DNA of 64,000 nt from Edaphobacter flagellatus (GCF_025264665.1 NZ_CP073697.1:2666001-2730000); one strand, 5' to 3'. Counted from the stretch's first letter, positions 8,603 to 18,339 are shown. Notes: generated by a model from the letters alone, not told the origin. Made by a program: numbers and translations.

Positions 8603-8629
8603 GAGGCGCTTTGGCGCCTCTCTTTTTTT
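8603..8629 (+). terminator. Rho-independent terminator with no upstream plus-strand gene
   Basis: GAGGCGC-TTTG-GCGCCTC (8603-8609 / 8614-8620) followed by TCTTTTTTT. The T-run is on the plus strand, yet the only plus-strand gene upstream ends at 7307 and the interval is occupied by a minus-strand gene. It ends about 70 bases before the glycerophosphodiesterase ATG. Either it ends a short non-coding transcript starting after about 8450 or it is a leader attenuator. Confidence 0.75.
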
Positions 8630-8698
8630 GCCCGGTGCAGGAGTGCGATAGCGGTGCTTTAACGCTGACGCAACTTTGATGTAGGATGCTAGCGCTCT

Positions 8699-9835
8699 AT
8701 GACAAAGAGAATTTTGAGGGCTGTACTGTTCTGCGCGAGTGCGTGTGTGATGGCGAAGGCACAGGATGTTGCCATGAATCCTTATATGCAGCTGATGGAG
8801 AAGGCGTGGGCCCATGCGAAGGCGCATGGGGCGGGACAGCCGGTGCTGTCTCCGGTGGATGCGACGGTGCTTAGCGGCGAGGTTCCTGTGAAGGAGCTGC
8901 AGGCGAAAGGCTTCAAGATCGTGCCGTGGACGACGAACGATCCGGAGAAGATGCGTGCGCAGATTCGTATGGGTGTGGATGGGTTGATCTCGGATCGCCC
9001 TGATCTGTTGCAGCAGGTGTTGAAGGAAGAGTTGGCTTCCGCAAAGACGGATGCCGAGCGCGCGCGACTGAAGCGGTTCGATGTGACAGCCCATCGCGGC
9101 GGGCGTGGGTTGCGTCCGGAGAATACGCTGCCTTCGTTTGAGAGCGGGCTGGACCAGCTTTCGACGACGCTGGAGACGGATACGGGTGTGACCACGGATG
9201 GTGTGTCGCTGATATGGCACGATCAGTTTCTGAACCCGGAAAGCTGCCGGCGCGCAGACGGGCAATCGTACACGATGGAGAATCGCGTCTTTTCGAAGGA
9301 CATCTCGAGCACGGAGGCGCAGAAGACGTTTATCTGCGACAAGCTGCACTTTGGACCGGAGCAAAAGAACGATCTGGCTCTGTCACCGGTGGCAGTAGCG
9401 TTTGCGAAGAAGGAAGGGCTGATCAGTCCGTATGTGCCGACGTATGTCGCGCAGCTGTTCCGGTTCGTGAATTTTTATGTAGAGTACTACCGCACGGGTG
9501 CAGGAAAGAACACGCCGCATGCAAGGGAGCGGGCGGAGAATGCAGCGCGGGCGCGCTTCAATATCGAGACGAAGCTGATGCCTGAAGGCATGCAGACGGA
9601 TGAGGAGCATCGCAATCACACGGTGGGGCCACAGGCCTTCGTCGATGCATTGTGCGGTGCGATTGTGAAGAACGGTATGGAATCACGAGCCGAGGTGCAG
9701 AGCTTTGATTTCAGGACGTTGGTTCTGGTGGAGGAGCAGTATCCGAAGATTCCGACGTACTACCTGACGGGTCCGGCAAAGATGCTTTCGGGCCCCATGG
9801 TGCCAGAGGCTTTGCGGGCAACAGTGGGTAAGTAA
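8699..9835 (+). CDS. Glycerophosphodiester phosphodiesterase, apparently circularly permuted
   Basis: 378 residues with an N-terminal signal peptide (MTKRILRAVLFCASACVMAKA). The GDPD catalytic start AHRGGRGLRPENTLPSFE (His132, Arg133, Glu141, Asn142) and LIWHDQF (His174, Asp175) lie in the middle. The segment GFKIVPWTTNDPEKM and GVDGLISDRPDLL, which closes the barrel at the C-terminus of ordinary GDPDs, precedes them at residues 71-104. The C-terminus ends after SFDFRTLV plus a short tail without a second closing strand. Expected to hydrolyse glycerophosphodiesters in the periplasm using a metal ion. It is a single gene. Confidence 0.83.
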   Translation: MTKRILRAVLFCASACVMAKAQDVAMNPYMQLMEKAWAHAKAHGAGQPVLSPVDATVLSGEVPVKELQAKGFKIVPWTTNDPEKMRAQIRMGVDGLISDRPDLLQQVLKEELASAKTDAERARLKRFDVTAHRGGRGLRPENTLPSFESGLDQLSTTLETDTGVTTDGVSLIWHDQFLNPESCRRADGQSYTMENRVFSKDISSTEAQKTFICDKLHFGPEQKNDLALSPVAVAFAKKEGLISPYVPTYVAQLFRFVNFYVEYYRTGAGKNTPHARERAENAARARFNIETKLMPEGMQTDEEHRNHTVGPQAFVDALCGAIVKNGMESRAEVQSFDFRTLVLVEEQYPKIPTYYLTGPAKMLSGPMVPEALRATVGK

Positions 9836-9946
9836 AGTCCTTGGAATGGGTTGGATGTAACAAGCAGATCACCGCTGCAATGGTATTGATTCGTCTCAAC
9901 AAAGACCGCAATAAAAACACGTCGGAAATTTTGACGAGGTGCACCT

Positions 9947-12900
9947 GTGAAATCTTCTATTCATCGTTTTGTCATAGTGCATACACAAATCGGCAATAGC
10001 GTAGCGGATATGCGTAAAACTTTTCTAGTTTTGATGGCACTCGTGTGTCTGATGTTCTTGCCAGGCCAGGCGATCGCACAGTATGAGAACGGCAGCATTG
10101 TGGGTACGGTGCACGATTCTTCGGGTGCTGTGATGCCATCGGCAACCGTAACGGTTACAAATACCGCTACCGGTGTGGTGAGCACGCGTCAGACGAATGA
10201 TAGCGGCGACTATGAAGTTCCCGGCTTGCGCGTGGGGCAGTACAACATCGAAGTGACGAAGACGGGTTTTGCCCCGGCGCGTGCGAAGGACATTACAGTG
10301 TCGGTCGGTGCGCGCCAGAGAATTGACCTGACGCTGCAGGTGGGTGAGACGAGCGAGACGGTCGAGGTTTCCGGTGTTGCTCTGCAGGTGGAAACGGATT
10401 CGAGCCAGCGCAGCCAGGTCGTGACGCAGTATCAGTCGGCGGCGCTGCCTCTGGTGAGCCGTAATTATTCGGACCTGCTAGGGCTGGTGACGGGTGTACG
10501 TCAGGCGCCAACGGCAGCGACGACAAGTTCGATCTCGAGCCTAGTGCGCGCGGGTGCGTACAACGTGAACGGCCAGCGCAGCATGTTCAACAACTTTCTG
10601 CTGGACGGCATGGACAACAATGCCTATGGCGAGTCGAACCAGGGATTCGATAACCAGATCATTGCGATTCCTCCGGATTCGGTGGCACAGTTCAGCGTGG
10701 TGACGAACAACCAGAGCGCGGAGTTCGGGCGCTCGTCGGGTGCGACGATCAATACGGCGTCGGCTGGCGGAACGAACAAGTTTCACGGAACGGCGTATGA
10801 GTTTATTCGCAACACGTCGCTGAATGCGGCGGGGTACTTCAAGCCGAATGTTGTCAGCAACACGGGCTCAGTCGTTCCCTTCAAGAAGCCGACGTTCAAC
10901 CGCAACCAGTTCGGCGTGAACCTTGGCGGACCGATTGTGCATGACAAGCTGTTCTTCTTCCTGGACTATGAGGGATTCCGGCAGGTATTGAAGCCGCTGA
11001 GCGTGCTGACGCTGCCGACGCAGAACCAGTTGAACGGCATTCTGGTGTCTGCGGTAAGAAATCCGTTGACCGGTCAGGTTTATCCTGCGGGAACTGCGAT
11101 TCCGGCGAATGCGATCAATCCGCTGTCGGCGCAGATTATCTCGTACTTCAAGAAGATTCCCGGGCTGCCGGTGAGCGGGCTGCCCTCAACGGGACTGGCG
11201 ACGAACGATTACGCGGTGCAGGCTCCGTTTACGGATAACTCGGATAAGGGCGATCTGCGTTTCGACTATCAGCAGAATGCCTCGAGCTCATGGTTTCTGC
11301 GCATCAGCGACCGCAAGGAGAATGCGGTCAACAACCCGACGATCCCGTTGCCGCTGGACGGCCAGACAAACGGAACGATCCGCGTGTTGAATCAGCAGAT
11401 CGCGCTGGGCTATACGCATCTGATCGGCGGCAACAAAATCATCGATGCGCGTCTTGGTCTGTCGCGCACGAAGGCGGGAAAGTATACGCTTTCGATCGGC
11501 AATAATGCCTTCACGATTCCGAACCTGCCGAACAATCCAGTAGTTGCAGGCGGACTGCCTTCGATCGGCATTAACGGCTTTACGGGATTTGGCCGTCAGA
11601 GCACGAATCCGCAGTGGCAGAATCCCGCCTTGCTTGATCCGAAGGTGAACTTCACGTGGATCAAGGGCAATCATTCGCTGAAGTTTGGCTATGAATATGA
11701 GCACATATGGATGGCGGTGAACGATAACAATCCGCTCTATGGCTCATTTACGTACAACGGCGGGTACAGTGTTTGCCCCAGTGCGACGGTCAACGGTACC
11801 AAGGTGCCTACGCTTGCCAATTGCCCGAACATTACGGCGGTCACGGATAACTATATGGCCGACTTTCTGTTCGGCACGACGAACGCCTACTCGCTGGCGA
11901 ACTATTTTGTAGCCCACCTGCGGCAGACGATGGACAACGCGTATGCACAGGATGACTGGAAGGTGACGCCGAAGCTGACGCTGAACCTGGGCTTGCGCTG
12001 GGAGTACGGCTCGCCTTACACGGAGCAGAACAACTACATCTCGAACTTCGATCCGGTCTCGCAGACCGTGTTGACGCTGTCTCCTGGTGCGGTGGCCGGC
12101 AATGGCATTACGCCGTACAAGGCCAGTGGGGTTTACGGCAGTACGCTGGTCAATCCTGACCTGAACGACTGGGGCCCGCGCGTCGGCTTTGCGTATGCGG
12201 CGACGCCGAAGACCTCGATTCGCGGCGGGTTCGGCATGAGTTACGTGCACTATACTCGCGCCGGGTCGGGCAACATTCTGGCGATCAACGCCCCGCAGGC
12301 GCAGTTTGCCAGCGTGGTGCAGATTACGCCGAATACGACGAATCACTGCAACCCGGTGCCGGCGCAGATTATTCCTGTCGGTTCGACTACGCCAAGCTGC
12401 TACGTGACTGCCGACCAGGGATATCCGAGCGGCCTGGTGACGGCGTTCAATCCGGCGACTGACAACATTACGTATGTGCCGAAGAACAAGCGCGACAGCT
12501 ATGTGGAGAGCTACTTCGTCAGTATCCAGCAGGAGATCGCGAAGAACACGCTGCTCGACATTGCGTATGTCGGCAATCACGGACTGAAGCTGGAGGGTTT
12601 TCTTAACGCAAACCAGCTGAACCCGTCGGTCATCACGAATGGTAAATTTACTCGCCCGTATGCGAACTGGCCGAGCGACATCACGGCTGCGATCAATGCA
12701 TTCTATTCGCACTACGATGCGCTGCAGGTGCGGTATGAGCAGCGCATGGTGGCGGGTCTGACGCTGTTGAATTCATTCACATGGTCGCATTCGCTGGACA
12801 ATGCCAGCGCTTCGCTGGAAGGCAATACGCCTTCTCCGCAGGATGCCAATAACATTGCTGCTGATTATGCTCAGTCGGATTACAACCTGCCGATCGCGAA

Positions 12901-13519
12901 TATCACGAGCCTTGTTTATGAGCTGCCCTTCGGTCGCGGAAGGAAGTTCATGAACACCTCGAACTTCCTCGTCGATGGTGTGCTGGGCGGATGGCAGGTG
13001 AGCGCGATCAATACGATGCAGGCGGGTACGCCGTTCAACCTGACGTATTCGCCGAACGCAGCGACGGCAGTCTCGCCGCAGATCAGTGCGACGTATCGCG
13101 GAGCGAACGAGTATAGGCCGAACGTTGTCTTCGGGCAGAAGGTAACGCAAGGGCGGTCGGTCAAGGCACCGAACACGGGATACATTCAGTATGTAAACCT
13201 GGCGGCTTTTACGCTTCCGGCGACGACGAATGCGTCGGGTGCGTTGTTGAGCCCCTTTGGCAATGCAACGCGTAATCCCGGACGCACGCCTGCTTTCTAC
13301 CAGACAGACTTTGCGGCGAACAAGAAGTTCAACACGCCGCTGGAGAGTCTGAAGGTGGAGTTCCGTACGGAGCTGTACAACATCTTCAACCACACGAATC
13401 TGTACCTGCCTTCGAGCGGATTGGGCGGCACGCTGGGTGGTTCGCCGACAAGCGGTGGTGTGATTTCGAGCACCTTCCAGCCGCGCGTTGTGCAGTTCGG
13501 TTTGAAGGTGATGTTCTAA
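9947..13519 (+). CDS. Oar-like TonB-dependent receptor with carboxypeptidase-regulatory domain
   Basis: 1190 residues if started at GTG 9947 (GAGG eight bases upstream); ATG 10010 would give a 1169-residue form beginning MRKTFLVLMALVCLMF, also a good signal peptide. After cleavage (IAQYE) comes a carboxypeptidase regulatory-like beta-sandwich (GSIVGTVHDSSGAVMPSATV to about residue 135), a plug domain (YNVNGQRSMFNNFLLDGMD, then NNQSAEFGRSSGATIN) and a 22-strand-type barrel with typical KLTLNLGLRWEYGSPYTEQN and C-terminal aromatic residue (LKVMF). This architecture is hugely expanded in Acidobacteria. Substrate is unknown, likely an oligosaccharide or other bulky nutrient. Confidence 0.93.
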   Translation: MKSSIHRFVIVHTQIGNSVADMRKTFLVLMALVCLMFLPGQAIAQYENGSIVGTVHDSSGAVMPSATVTVTNTATGVVSTRQTNDSGDYEVPGLRVGQYNIEVTKTGFAPARAKDITVSVGARQRIDLTLQVGETSETVEVSGVALQVETDSSQRSQVVTQYQSAALPLVSRNYSDLLGLVTGVRQAPTAATTSSISSLVRAGAYNVNGQRSMFNNFLLDGMDNNAYGESNQGFDNQIIAIPPDSVAQFSVVTNNQSAEFGRSSGATINTASAGGTNKFHGTAYEFIRNTSLNAAGYFKPNVVSNTGSVVPFKKPTFNRNQFGVNLGGPIVHDKLFFFLDYEGFRQVLKPLSVLTLPTQNQLNGILVSAVRNPLTGQVYPAGTAIPANAINPLSAQIISYFKKIPGLPVSGLPSTGLATNDYAVQAPFTDNSDKGDLRFDYQQNASSSWFLRISDRKENAVNNPTIPLPLDGQTNGTIRVLNQQIALGYTHLIGGNKIIDARLGLSRTKAGKYTLSIGNNAFTIPNLPNNPVVAGGLPSIGINGFTGFGRQSTNPQWQNPALLDPKVNFTWIKGNHSLKFGYEYEHIWMAVNDNNPLYGSFTYNGGYSVCPSATVNGTKVPTLANCPNITAVTDNYMADFLFGTTNAYSLANYFVAHLRQTMDNAYAQDDWKVTPKLTLNLGLRWEYGSPYTEQNNYISNFDPVSQTVLTLSPGAVAGNGITPYKASGVYGSTLVNPDLNDWGPRVGFAYAATPKTSIRGGFGMSYVHYTRAGSGNILAINAPQAQFASVVQITPNTTNHCNPVPAQIIPVGSTTPSCYVTADQGYPSGLVTAFNPATDNITYVPKNKRDSYVESYFVSIQQEIAKNTLLDIAYVGNHGLKLEGFLNANQLNPSVITNGKFTRPYANWPSDITAAINAFYSHYDALQVRYEQRMVAGLTLLNSFTWSHSLDNASASLEGNTPSPQDANNIAADYAQSDYNLPIANITSLVYELPFGRGRKFMNTSNFLVDGVLGGWQVSAINTMQAGTPFNLTYSPNAATAVSPQISATYRGANEYRPNVVFGQKVTQGRSVKAPNTGYIQYVNLAAFTLPATTNASGALLSPFGNATRNPGRTPAFYQTDFAANKKFNTPLESLKVEFRTELYNIFNHTNLYLPSSGLGGTLGGSPTSGGVISSTFQPRVVQFGLKVMF

Positions 13520-13539
13520 AACGGACGAAAGCATACAGG

Positions 13540-13576
13540 TGCCTGCCATCGAATGGGTGGCAGGCATCGTCTTTTT
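13540..13576 (+). terminator. Terminator after the TonB receptor
   Basis: TGCCTGCCA (13540-13548) pairs with TGGCAGGCA (13558-13566) across a nine-base loop, followed by TCGTCTTTTT. It separates the receptor from tgt. Confidence 0.85.
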
Positions 13577-13600
13577 GGCTGAGCCTCTACAATTTAAAGA

Positions 13601-14743
13601 ATGGCTTTGACGTTTGAGATCAGTAAGGTCGCCGAAGGTGGCGGACGCAGGGGCGTGCTTATGCTGCCGCATGGCGAGGTGCAGACGCCGGTGTTTATGC
13701 CTGTCGGTACGGCGGCGAGTGTGAAGACGGTGGAGCAGGGCGTGCTGGAGCAGATCGGTCCACCGAAGCCGGACGGTACGGCGCGTGGTGCGGAGATTAT
13801 TCTGGCGAATACGTATCACCTGTATCTGCGGCCCGGGCATGAGCGGATTGCGCGGCTGGGCGGTGTGCACAAATTTATGAGCTGGGAGCGGCCGATGCTG
13901 ACGGACTCGGGCGGCTTCCAGGTTTTTAGCTTGTCGAGTTTGCGTAAGGTGACTCCGGATGGTGTGGAGTTTCGTTCGCATCTGGATGGCTCGAAGCACT
14001 TCTTTTCGCCGGAACACTCGATGGATGTGCAGATTGCTCTGGGCGCGGATATTGCGATGGTCTTCGACGAGTGTGTGGAGACGCCGGCGAGCTGGGAGAG
14101 AACGAAGGAGTCGATGGGCCTGACGCATGCGTGGGCCGGGCGCTCGAAGGATCATTTCGAAGCAAACAAGCATCGCGTGCCGTGGCATGAGGAGCTGGGC
14201 GGCGCAACGCAGAACCTGTTCGGCATTGTGCAGGGCGGCATGTATGTGGACCTGCGTAAGGAGTCGGCGGAGCGGCTGGTGGAAATGGAGTTTCCCGGCT
14301 ACGCGATTGGCGGTCTTGCTGTGGGCGAGCCGCGTGAGGTGACGCGCGAGATGATTGCACGCACGTTGGAGTGGCTGCCGAAGGACAAGCCGCGTTACGT
14401 GATGGGCGTCGGCTATCCGGACGAGATTGAGGAGTACGCGAAGATGGGCGTCGATATGATGGACTGCGTGCTACCGACGCGCGCGGGGCGTCATGGGCTG
14501 CTGTTTACGCGTAAGGAAGATGGCAGTGTCGAGCGCATGAACATCAAGCGCAAAGAGTATGCGGAGGATCAGGGGCCGATCGATGCAACGTGCGGCTGCA
14601 TGGTGTGTGCTCGCTATACGCGTGCGTATCTGCGGCATCTGTTTGTAGCGGGTGAGCCGTTGGGCCTGACGTTGAACTCCATTCATAATCTGCATTTTTA
14701 TCTGGCTACGATGGATCGGGTGCGGGCGGAGCTGGCCGGGTAA
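13601..14743 (+). CDS. tgt: Queuine/preQ1 tRNA-guanine transglycosylase
   Basis: 380 residues. Exchanges guanine-34 in GUN anticodons for preQ1. TDSGGFQVFSL carries the general base Asp102; MDCVLPTRAGRHG carries the nucleophile Asp288; the zinc site is C-x-C-x2-C-x25-H at Cys331, Cys333, Cys336 and His362, exactly as in the family. GIVQGG and GGLAVGE substrate loops are intact. No queA, yajC or secD is adjacent on the left or right, which differs from the common arrangement. Start ATG 13601 gives the normal N-terminus. Confidence 0.97.
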   Translation: MALTFEISKVAEGGGRRGVLMLPHGEVQTPVFMPVGTAASVKTVEQGVLEQIGPPKPDGTARGAEIILANTYHLYLRPGHERIARLGGVHKFMSWERPMLTDSGGFQVFSLSSLRKVTPDGVEFRSHLDGSKHFFSPEHSMDVQIALGADIAMVFDECVETPASWERTKESMGLTHAWAGRSKDHFEANKHRVPWHEELGGATQNLFGIVQGGMYVDLRKESAERLVEMEFPGYAIGGLAVGEPREVTREMIARTLEWLPKDKPRYVMGVGYPDEIEEYAKMGVDMMDCVLPTRAGRHGLLFTRKEDGSVERMNIKRKEYAEDQGPIDATCGCMVCARYTRAYLRHLFVAGEPLGLTLNSIHNLHFYLATMDRVRAELAG

Positions 14744-14786
14744 ATCTTTGCATGGACTCACAGGCGCAGATGAGATAGTGGTTGGC

Positions 14787-16805
14787 ATGAATCGTCGGGA
14801 GCTTTTGCGTGGTTCGGCTGCTTTGGTGAGTGGAGGCTATCTGTCTCCAGCGTTTGGACTAGGGGGGATGCAGAATGCAGGTGAGTTGGCGGGACCGCCG
14901 AAGTATCTGCTGAGCTCGACCTTTACGCAGGAGTTATTGCGCGCGAAGCTGGTTCCGTTGGGGCAGTGGCATCCGTATCCGCGTGCGACGGAACGCGATG
15001 CGTGGATGCAAGTGCCGGAGGATGTGCGCACTGCGATCACGAAGCGCGCTGAGGCTGTGCGCGGTCAGGATTGGCCATCGCTGCTGGCGACGACGGCGCT
15101 CGATTTCAAGCGCAACGGGAATCGCTCGCGGTATGAGGGACAGCAGTTCGGGCGGCGGCGCAGGCTGATCGATCTGGTTCTGGGCGAGTGTGTGGCCGGC
15201 GATGGTCGCTATCTGGATGACATTACGAACGGCATCTGGCTGATATGCGAAGAGACGTTCTGGGGCGCGCCTGCGCATCTTTCCGCACAGAAGGCACGTG
15301 TGGGACTGCCGGATGCAGCCGAGCCAATTGTCGATCTGTTTGCGGCGGAGACGGCATCGACGATGGCATGGGTTGACTATCTGGTGGGTGAGAAGCTGAA
15401 CAGCGTCTCGCCGCTGATCGGTCCGCGTATCCGCCTGGAGGCGAAGCGGCGTGTGTTGGATCCGTGTCTTGCTCGCGACGATTTCTGGTGGATGGGTTTG
15501 ACGGCGAAGCGCGGGCATCTGAACAACTGGAATCCGTGGATCAACTCGAACTGGCTGATGACGAACATGCTGCTAGAGCAGGATGCGGAGCGTCGTCTGC
15601 AGGCGCTGGTGAAGAGCTGCCGCAGCCTCGATGAGTTTTTGAGCGACTATTCGCCCGATGGTGGATGTGAAGAAGGACCGGTGTATTGGCAGCGCTCACC
15701 GGGATCATACTTCGATTGTTGCCGGACGCTGGCTTCAGCGGTGAACGGCACGGCCGATGTAATGACGCATCCGTTTGTACAGCGCATGGGGCAGTTCATC
15801 GCGGATGTGCATATCGCAGGCAATGCTTATGTGAACTATGGCGACGCGCACATGGAAGATGCTCCATCGCCGGAGCTGGTGTATCGCTATGGGCTTGCGG
15901 CGAAGCTACCGCTACTAAAGCAGTTCGGCGCGTTTTACTCGGGCAAAAACGGTCTGGGAGCGGCGGGGGAAGCGGCGAAGCTGGAGCGCGCGGTGGGTGC
16001 AAGCCTGCCGAGTCTTGCGCGGTCACTGCCGGATATTTTGTGCGCGAAAGAGATTCGTGTCTCTCCGAAGGCTGACGCGCTAGGACGCGATGCATGGTAT
16101 CCGGCACTGCACCTGATGACTGCCCGTGCGAAGGCAGGCACGACGGACGGCTTTTATCTTGCGGTACAGGCAGCGAGCAATGGGCGCAGCCACGGACACA
16201 ATGACTCGGGGAGCTTCATCGTCTTCCACGATGGCGAGCCGGTGCTGATTGATCCCGGCGTCGAGGCGTACACGGCGAAGACCTTCAGCGCACAGCGTTA
16301 CAACATCTGGACGATGCAGTCGGCGTTTCACAATCTGCCGACGATCAACGGTGTGATGCAGCATGAGGGCAACGCCTATCAGGCGAGCGAGGTGAAGTAT
16401 GCGAGCGACGATGCGCATGCTTCGATTGCGATGAATCTAGCTACTGCGTATCCGGCAGAGGCCGGGGCGAAGCGGTGGATGCGCGAAGTTGTGCTCGACC
16501 GCAGGACCGGCGTCGTGCAGGTGGAGGAAGACTTCATTCTGGCCAAGGCTGCTCCGGTTGCGTTGTCATTTATGACGCCGCGCACGCCTTCGGATGTGCA
16601 TGGAGCCGTTATCTTTCACTCGGCTAAGTCAGGTGTGAAGGACGTTGCGTTGAAGTACGATGCCGCAGTTTTTCGTTCGAGTGTGGATACGATCGAGCTT
16701 GAAGACGAAGGCATGCGGCGTTCGTGGGGGCCTGCGCTTTATCGCGTGCAACTTCACACGGTGAGCGATGTCGGCGGCGGACGGTGGAGGTTCGAGATTG
16801 CATGA
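14787..16805 (+). CDS. Tat-exported heparinase II/III-like protein
   Basis: 672 residues. MNRRELLRGSAALVSGG is a twin-arginine signal, so the protein is probably exported folded. An alpha/alpha-toroid region follows (HLNNWNPWINSNWLMTN, SLDEFLSDYSPDGGCEEGPV, Tyr and Trp rich) and then a beta-sandwich domain starting at AASNGRSHGHNDSGSFIVFH, the pattern found in heparinase II/III polysaccharide lyases; His of GHND and the Tyr in EAYTAKTFSAQRYN are candidate catalytic residues. Substrate is probably an acidic polysaccharide, but this is inference. ATG 14787 is used because it directly starts the Tat motif. It is 43 bases after tgt. Confidence 0.8.
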   Translation: MNRRELLRGSAALVSGGYLSPAFGLGGMQNAGELAGPPKYLLSSTFTQELLRAKLVPLGQWHPYPRATERDAWMQVPEDVRTAITKRAEAVRGQDWPSLLATTALDFKRNGNRSRYEGQQFGRRRRLIDLVLGECVAGDGRYLDDITNGIWLICEETFWGAPAHLSAQKARVGLPDAAEPIVDLFAAETASTMAWVDYLVGEKLNSVSPLIGPRIRLEAKRRVLDPCLARDDFWWMGLTAKRGHLNNWNPWINSNWLMTNMLLEQDAERRLQALVKSCRSLDEFLSDYSPDGGCEEGPVYWQRSPGSYFDCCRTLASAVNGTADVMTHPFVQRMGQFIADVHIAGNAYVNYGDAHMEDAPSPELVYRYGLAAKLPLLKQFGAFYSGKNGLGAAGEAAKLERAVGASLPSLARSLPDILCAKEIRVSPKADALGRDAWYPALHLMTARAKAGTTDGFYLAVQAASNGRSHGHNDSGSFIVFHDGEPVLIDPGVEAYTAKTFSAQRYNIWTMQSAFHNLPTINGVMQHEGNAYQASEVKYASDDAHASIAMNLATAYPAEAGAKRWMREVVLDRRTGVVQVEEDFILAKAAPVALSFMTPRTPSDVHGAVIFHSAKSGVKDVALKYDAAVFRSSVDTIELEDEGMRRSWGPALYRVQLHTVSDVGGGRWRFEIA

Positions 16806-16830
16806 TGCGCGCTGGCCGATTCAATGGAAA

Positions 16831-16857
16831 AGCCTGCGGATGGTCGCAGGCTTTTCT
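16831..16857. terminator. Bidirectional terminator between convergent genes
   Basis: AGCCTGCG (16831-16838) and CGCAGGCT (16845-16852) around GATGGT, flanked by AAAA on the left and TTTTCTGTTT on the right. It serves the heparinase-like gene and, more weakly, the M28 peptidase gene. Confidence 0.75.
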
Positions 16858-16881
16858 GTTTGCGAAGGAGAGTTGTGTGGC

Positions 16882-18339
16882 TTATGGGAAGACGCCAGCG
16901 GCTTTGAAGAACTGATAATCCTCCCACTGGCTGGCGTTCTTCAGCATGGTCTCGATCTGCTCGGGTGTGTCGTGCGGAGCGAAGGATTTTTCCGAATCGG
17001 CAATGGCGTAGGCCGTAGCCGCTGTGGTGGCGGCTCCCTGGTTGAGGTCGGCCTGCACGACGGAATCGAAGGAGTCCGATGCCTTGTGATGGAGCTTGAA
17101 GTACTTATCGGTTTCGTTCCACAGGACGAGCGTGGGTACGCCGAGAAGATCGAAGGAGATATGGTCGGTCTGGAAGAGGAATTCGACCGAAGGCGTAGTG
17201 TCGTTGGAGCCGAGGCCCGCGAGCAGCGGTTCGACGTTGGCGAGCGCCTGCTTCTCGTCGTCGCGGCCCATCACGTACCAGCCTTTGGCCGGCTGTGCGC
17301 CGGTGTCGGAGATGAGTACGCAGTCGATGGAGGGAAGCTCGGCGCGATGGGCGCGTACATAGGCAGTGGAGCCGAGGATGCCCTGCTCTTCTCCGCCGAA
17401 GAGGATGAAGCGCATTGTGCGGCGCGGTGGGCGTCCACTGGCCTTGACGGCACGCGCCACTTCAATGACGGTGGAGGCGCCGGTGCCGTTGTCCTGCGCA
17501 CCGGTGGCCGGGTGCCAGGAATCGAGATGGCCAGCGACGATGACGACTTCGTTGGGAAGCTCGCGGCCGGGGATCTCAGCGATGACGTTGTTGACTTCGA
17601 CATCTTTGCGGATGCGGTTCTTAAAGGAGAACTCGACCGTGACAGGACCGTGCTCGAGCATGCGCCGGATGAGGGCTACGTCTTCAAGGCCAACCTGTGC
17701 GACGGGGAAGTGCGAAAGGCTGCCGTCGAAGGTGAGCGCGGTCGCGCTCTCGATCCCATTGGCTCCCCCGTATAGCAGCAGCGCCTTTACCGAGAGCTTG
17801 TTGAGCTGGTCGAGTGCCTTAAGAATCTCGCTGAACTTCGGGTTCGCACCGAGGGACTTGCGATCGGCGAGGATGATGTTGTCGCCGAGCTTGTCCTTTT
17901 GCGCCTCGACGCCTTCCGGAGTGAGGTGTTCGAGATAGACGACGTTGCCCTTCACACCGGAAGCGGGCGTGGAGGGGCTCCAGCCGAGAGAATAGATGTG
18001 CAGCGTCTGTTCACGCGGTGCGATGATGTGCCCGGAGGCGGGGCCATCCGGCTCCCATGTGGCCGGGATCTTCCAGCCTTCGGTGTGAACGTTGGCGAGG
18101 CCGAGCGCTTTGAACTTATCCTGCGCCCATGAGACAGCGTGGACGTAGTTGGCGGAGCCGGTCAGTCGCGGGCCGATCTCGTCGGCGAGCTGGCGGTCGT
18201 ATTCGTAGGCCTGTCCGTTGACGATGACGTCACCCACGATGTGAGTGACGGTGGCGCGAGTCTCCGGCGAGACGGGCATCTGGGCCGATGCCAGCGAGGA
18301 TGTAACGATCGCAAAAAGTGCAGCCGTGAATAAACGCAT
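16882..18339 (-). CDS. Secreted M28-family metallopeptidase (carboxypeptidase Q-like)
   Basis: 485 residues with signal peptide MRLFTAALFAIVTSSLASAQ. Binuclear-zinc M28 ligands are all visible: AGHLDSWH (His271), AQDNGTGAS (Asp283), GGEEQG (catalytic Glu317, metal Glu318), SDTGA (Asp345) and LHHKASDS (His417/418). A PA-like insert occupies about residues 120-215. It probably trims dipeptides or C-terminal residues in the periplasm. Convergent with the heparinase-like gene and divergent from nothing; the gene to its right (UPF0303) is in the same direction, 67 bases upstream. Confidence 0.92.
   Translation of the reverse strand: MRLFTAALFAIVTSSLASAQMPVSPETRATVTHIVGDVIVNGQAYEYDRQLADEIGPRLTGSANYVHAVSWAQDKFKALGLANVHTEGWKIPATWEPDGPASGHIIAPREQTLHIYSLGWSPSTPASGVKGNVVYLEHLTPEGVEAQKDKLGDNIILADRKSLGANPKFSEILKALDQLNKLSVKALLLYGGANGIESATALTFDGSLSHFPVAQVGLEDVALIRRMLEHGPVTVEFSFKNRIRKDVEVNNVIAEIPGRELPNEVVIVAGHLDSWHPATGAQDNGTGASTVIEVARAVKASGRPPRRTMRFILFGGEEQGILGSTAYVRAHRAELPSIDCVLISDTGAQPAKGWYVMGRDDEKQALANVEPLLAGLGSNDTTPSVEFLFQTDHISFDLLGVPTLVLWNETDKYFKLHHKASDSFDSVVQADLNQGAATTAATAYAIADSEKSFAPHDTPEQIETMLKNASQWEDYQFFKAAGVFP

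Noticed and set aside
12773..14188. Long minus-strand open frame (471 codons) across the TonB receptor end and tgt
   Set aside because: It spans two solid plus-strand genes and has Arg/His-rich composition typical of the antisense frame of GC-rich genes, with no recognisable domain.
16768..17775. Plus-strand open frame (335 codons) opposite the M28 peptidase
   Set aside because: Same reason: antisense of a gene with all zinc ligands intact.
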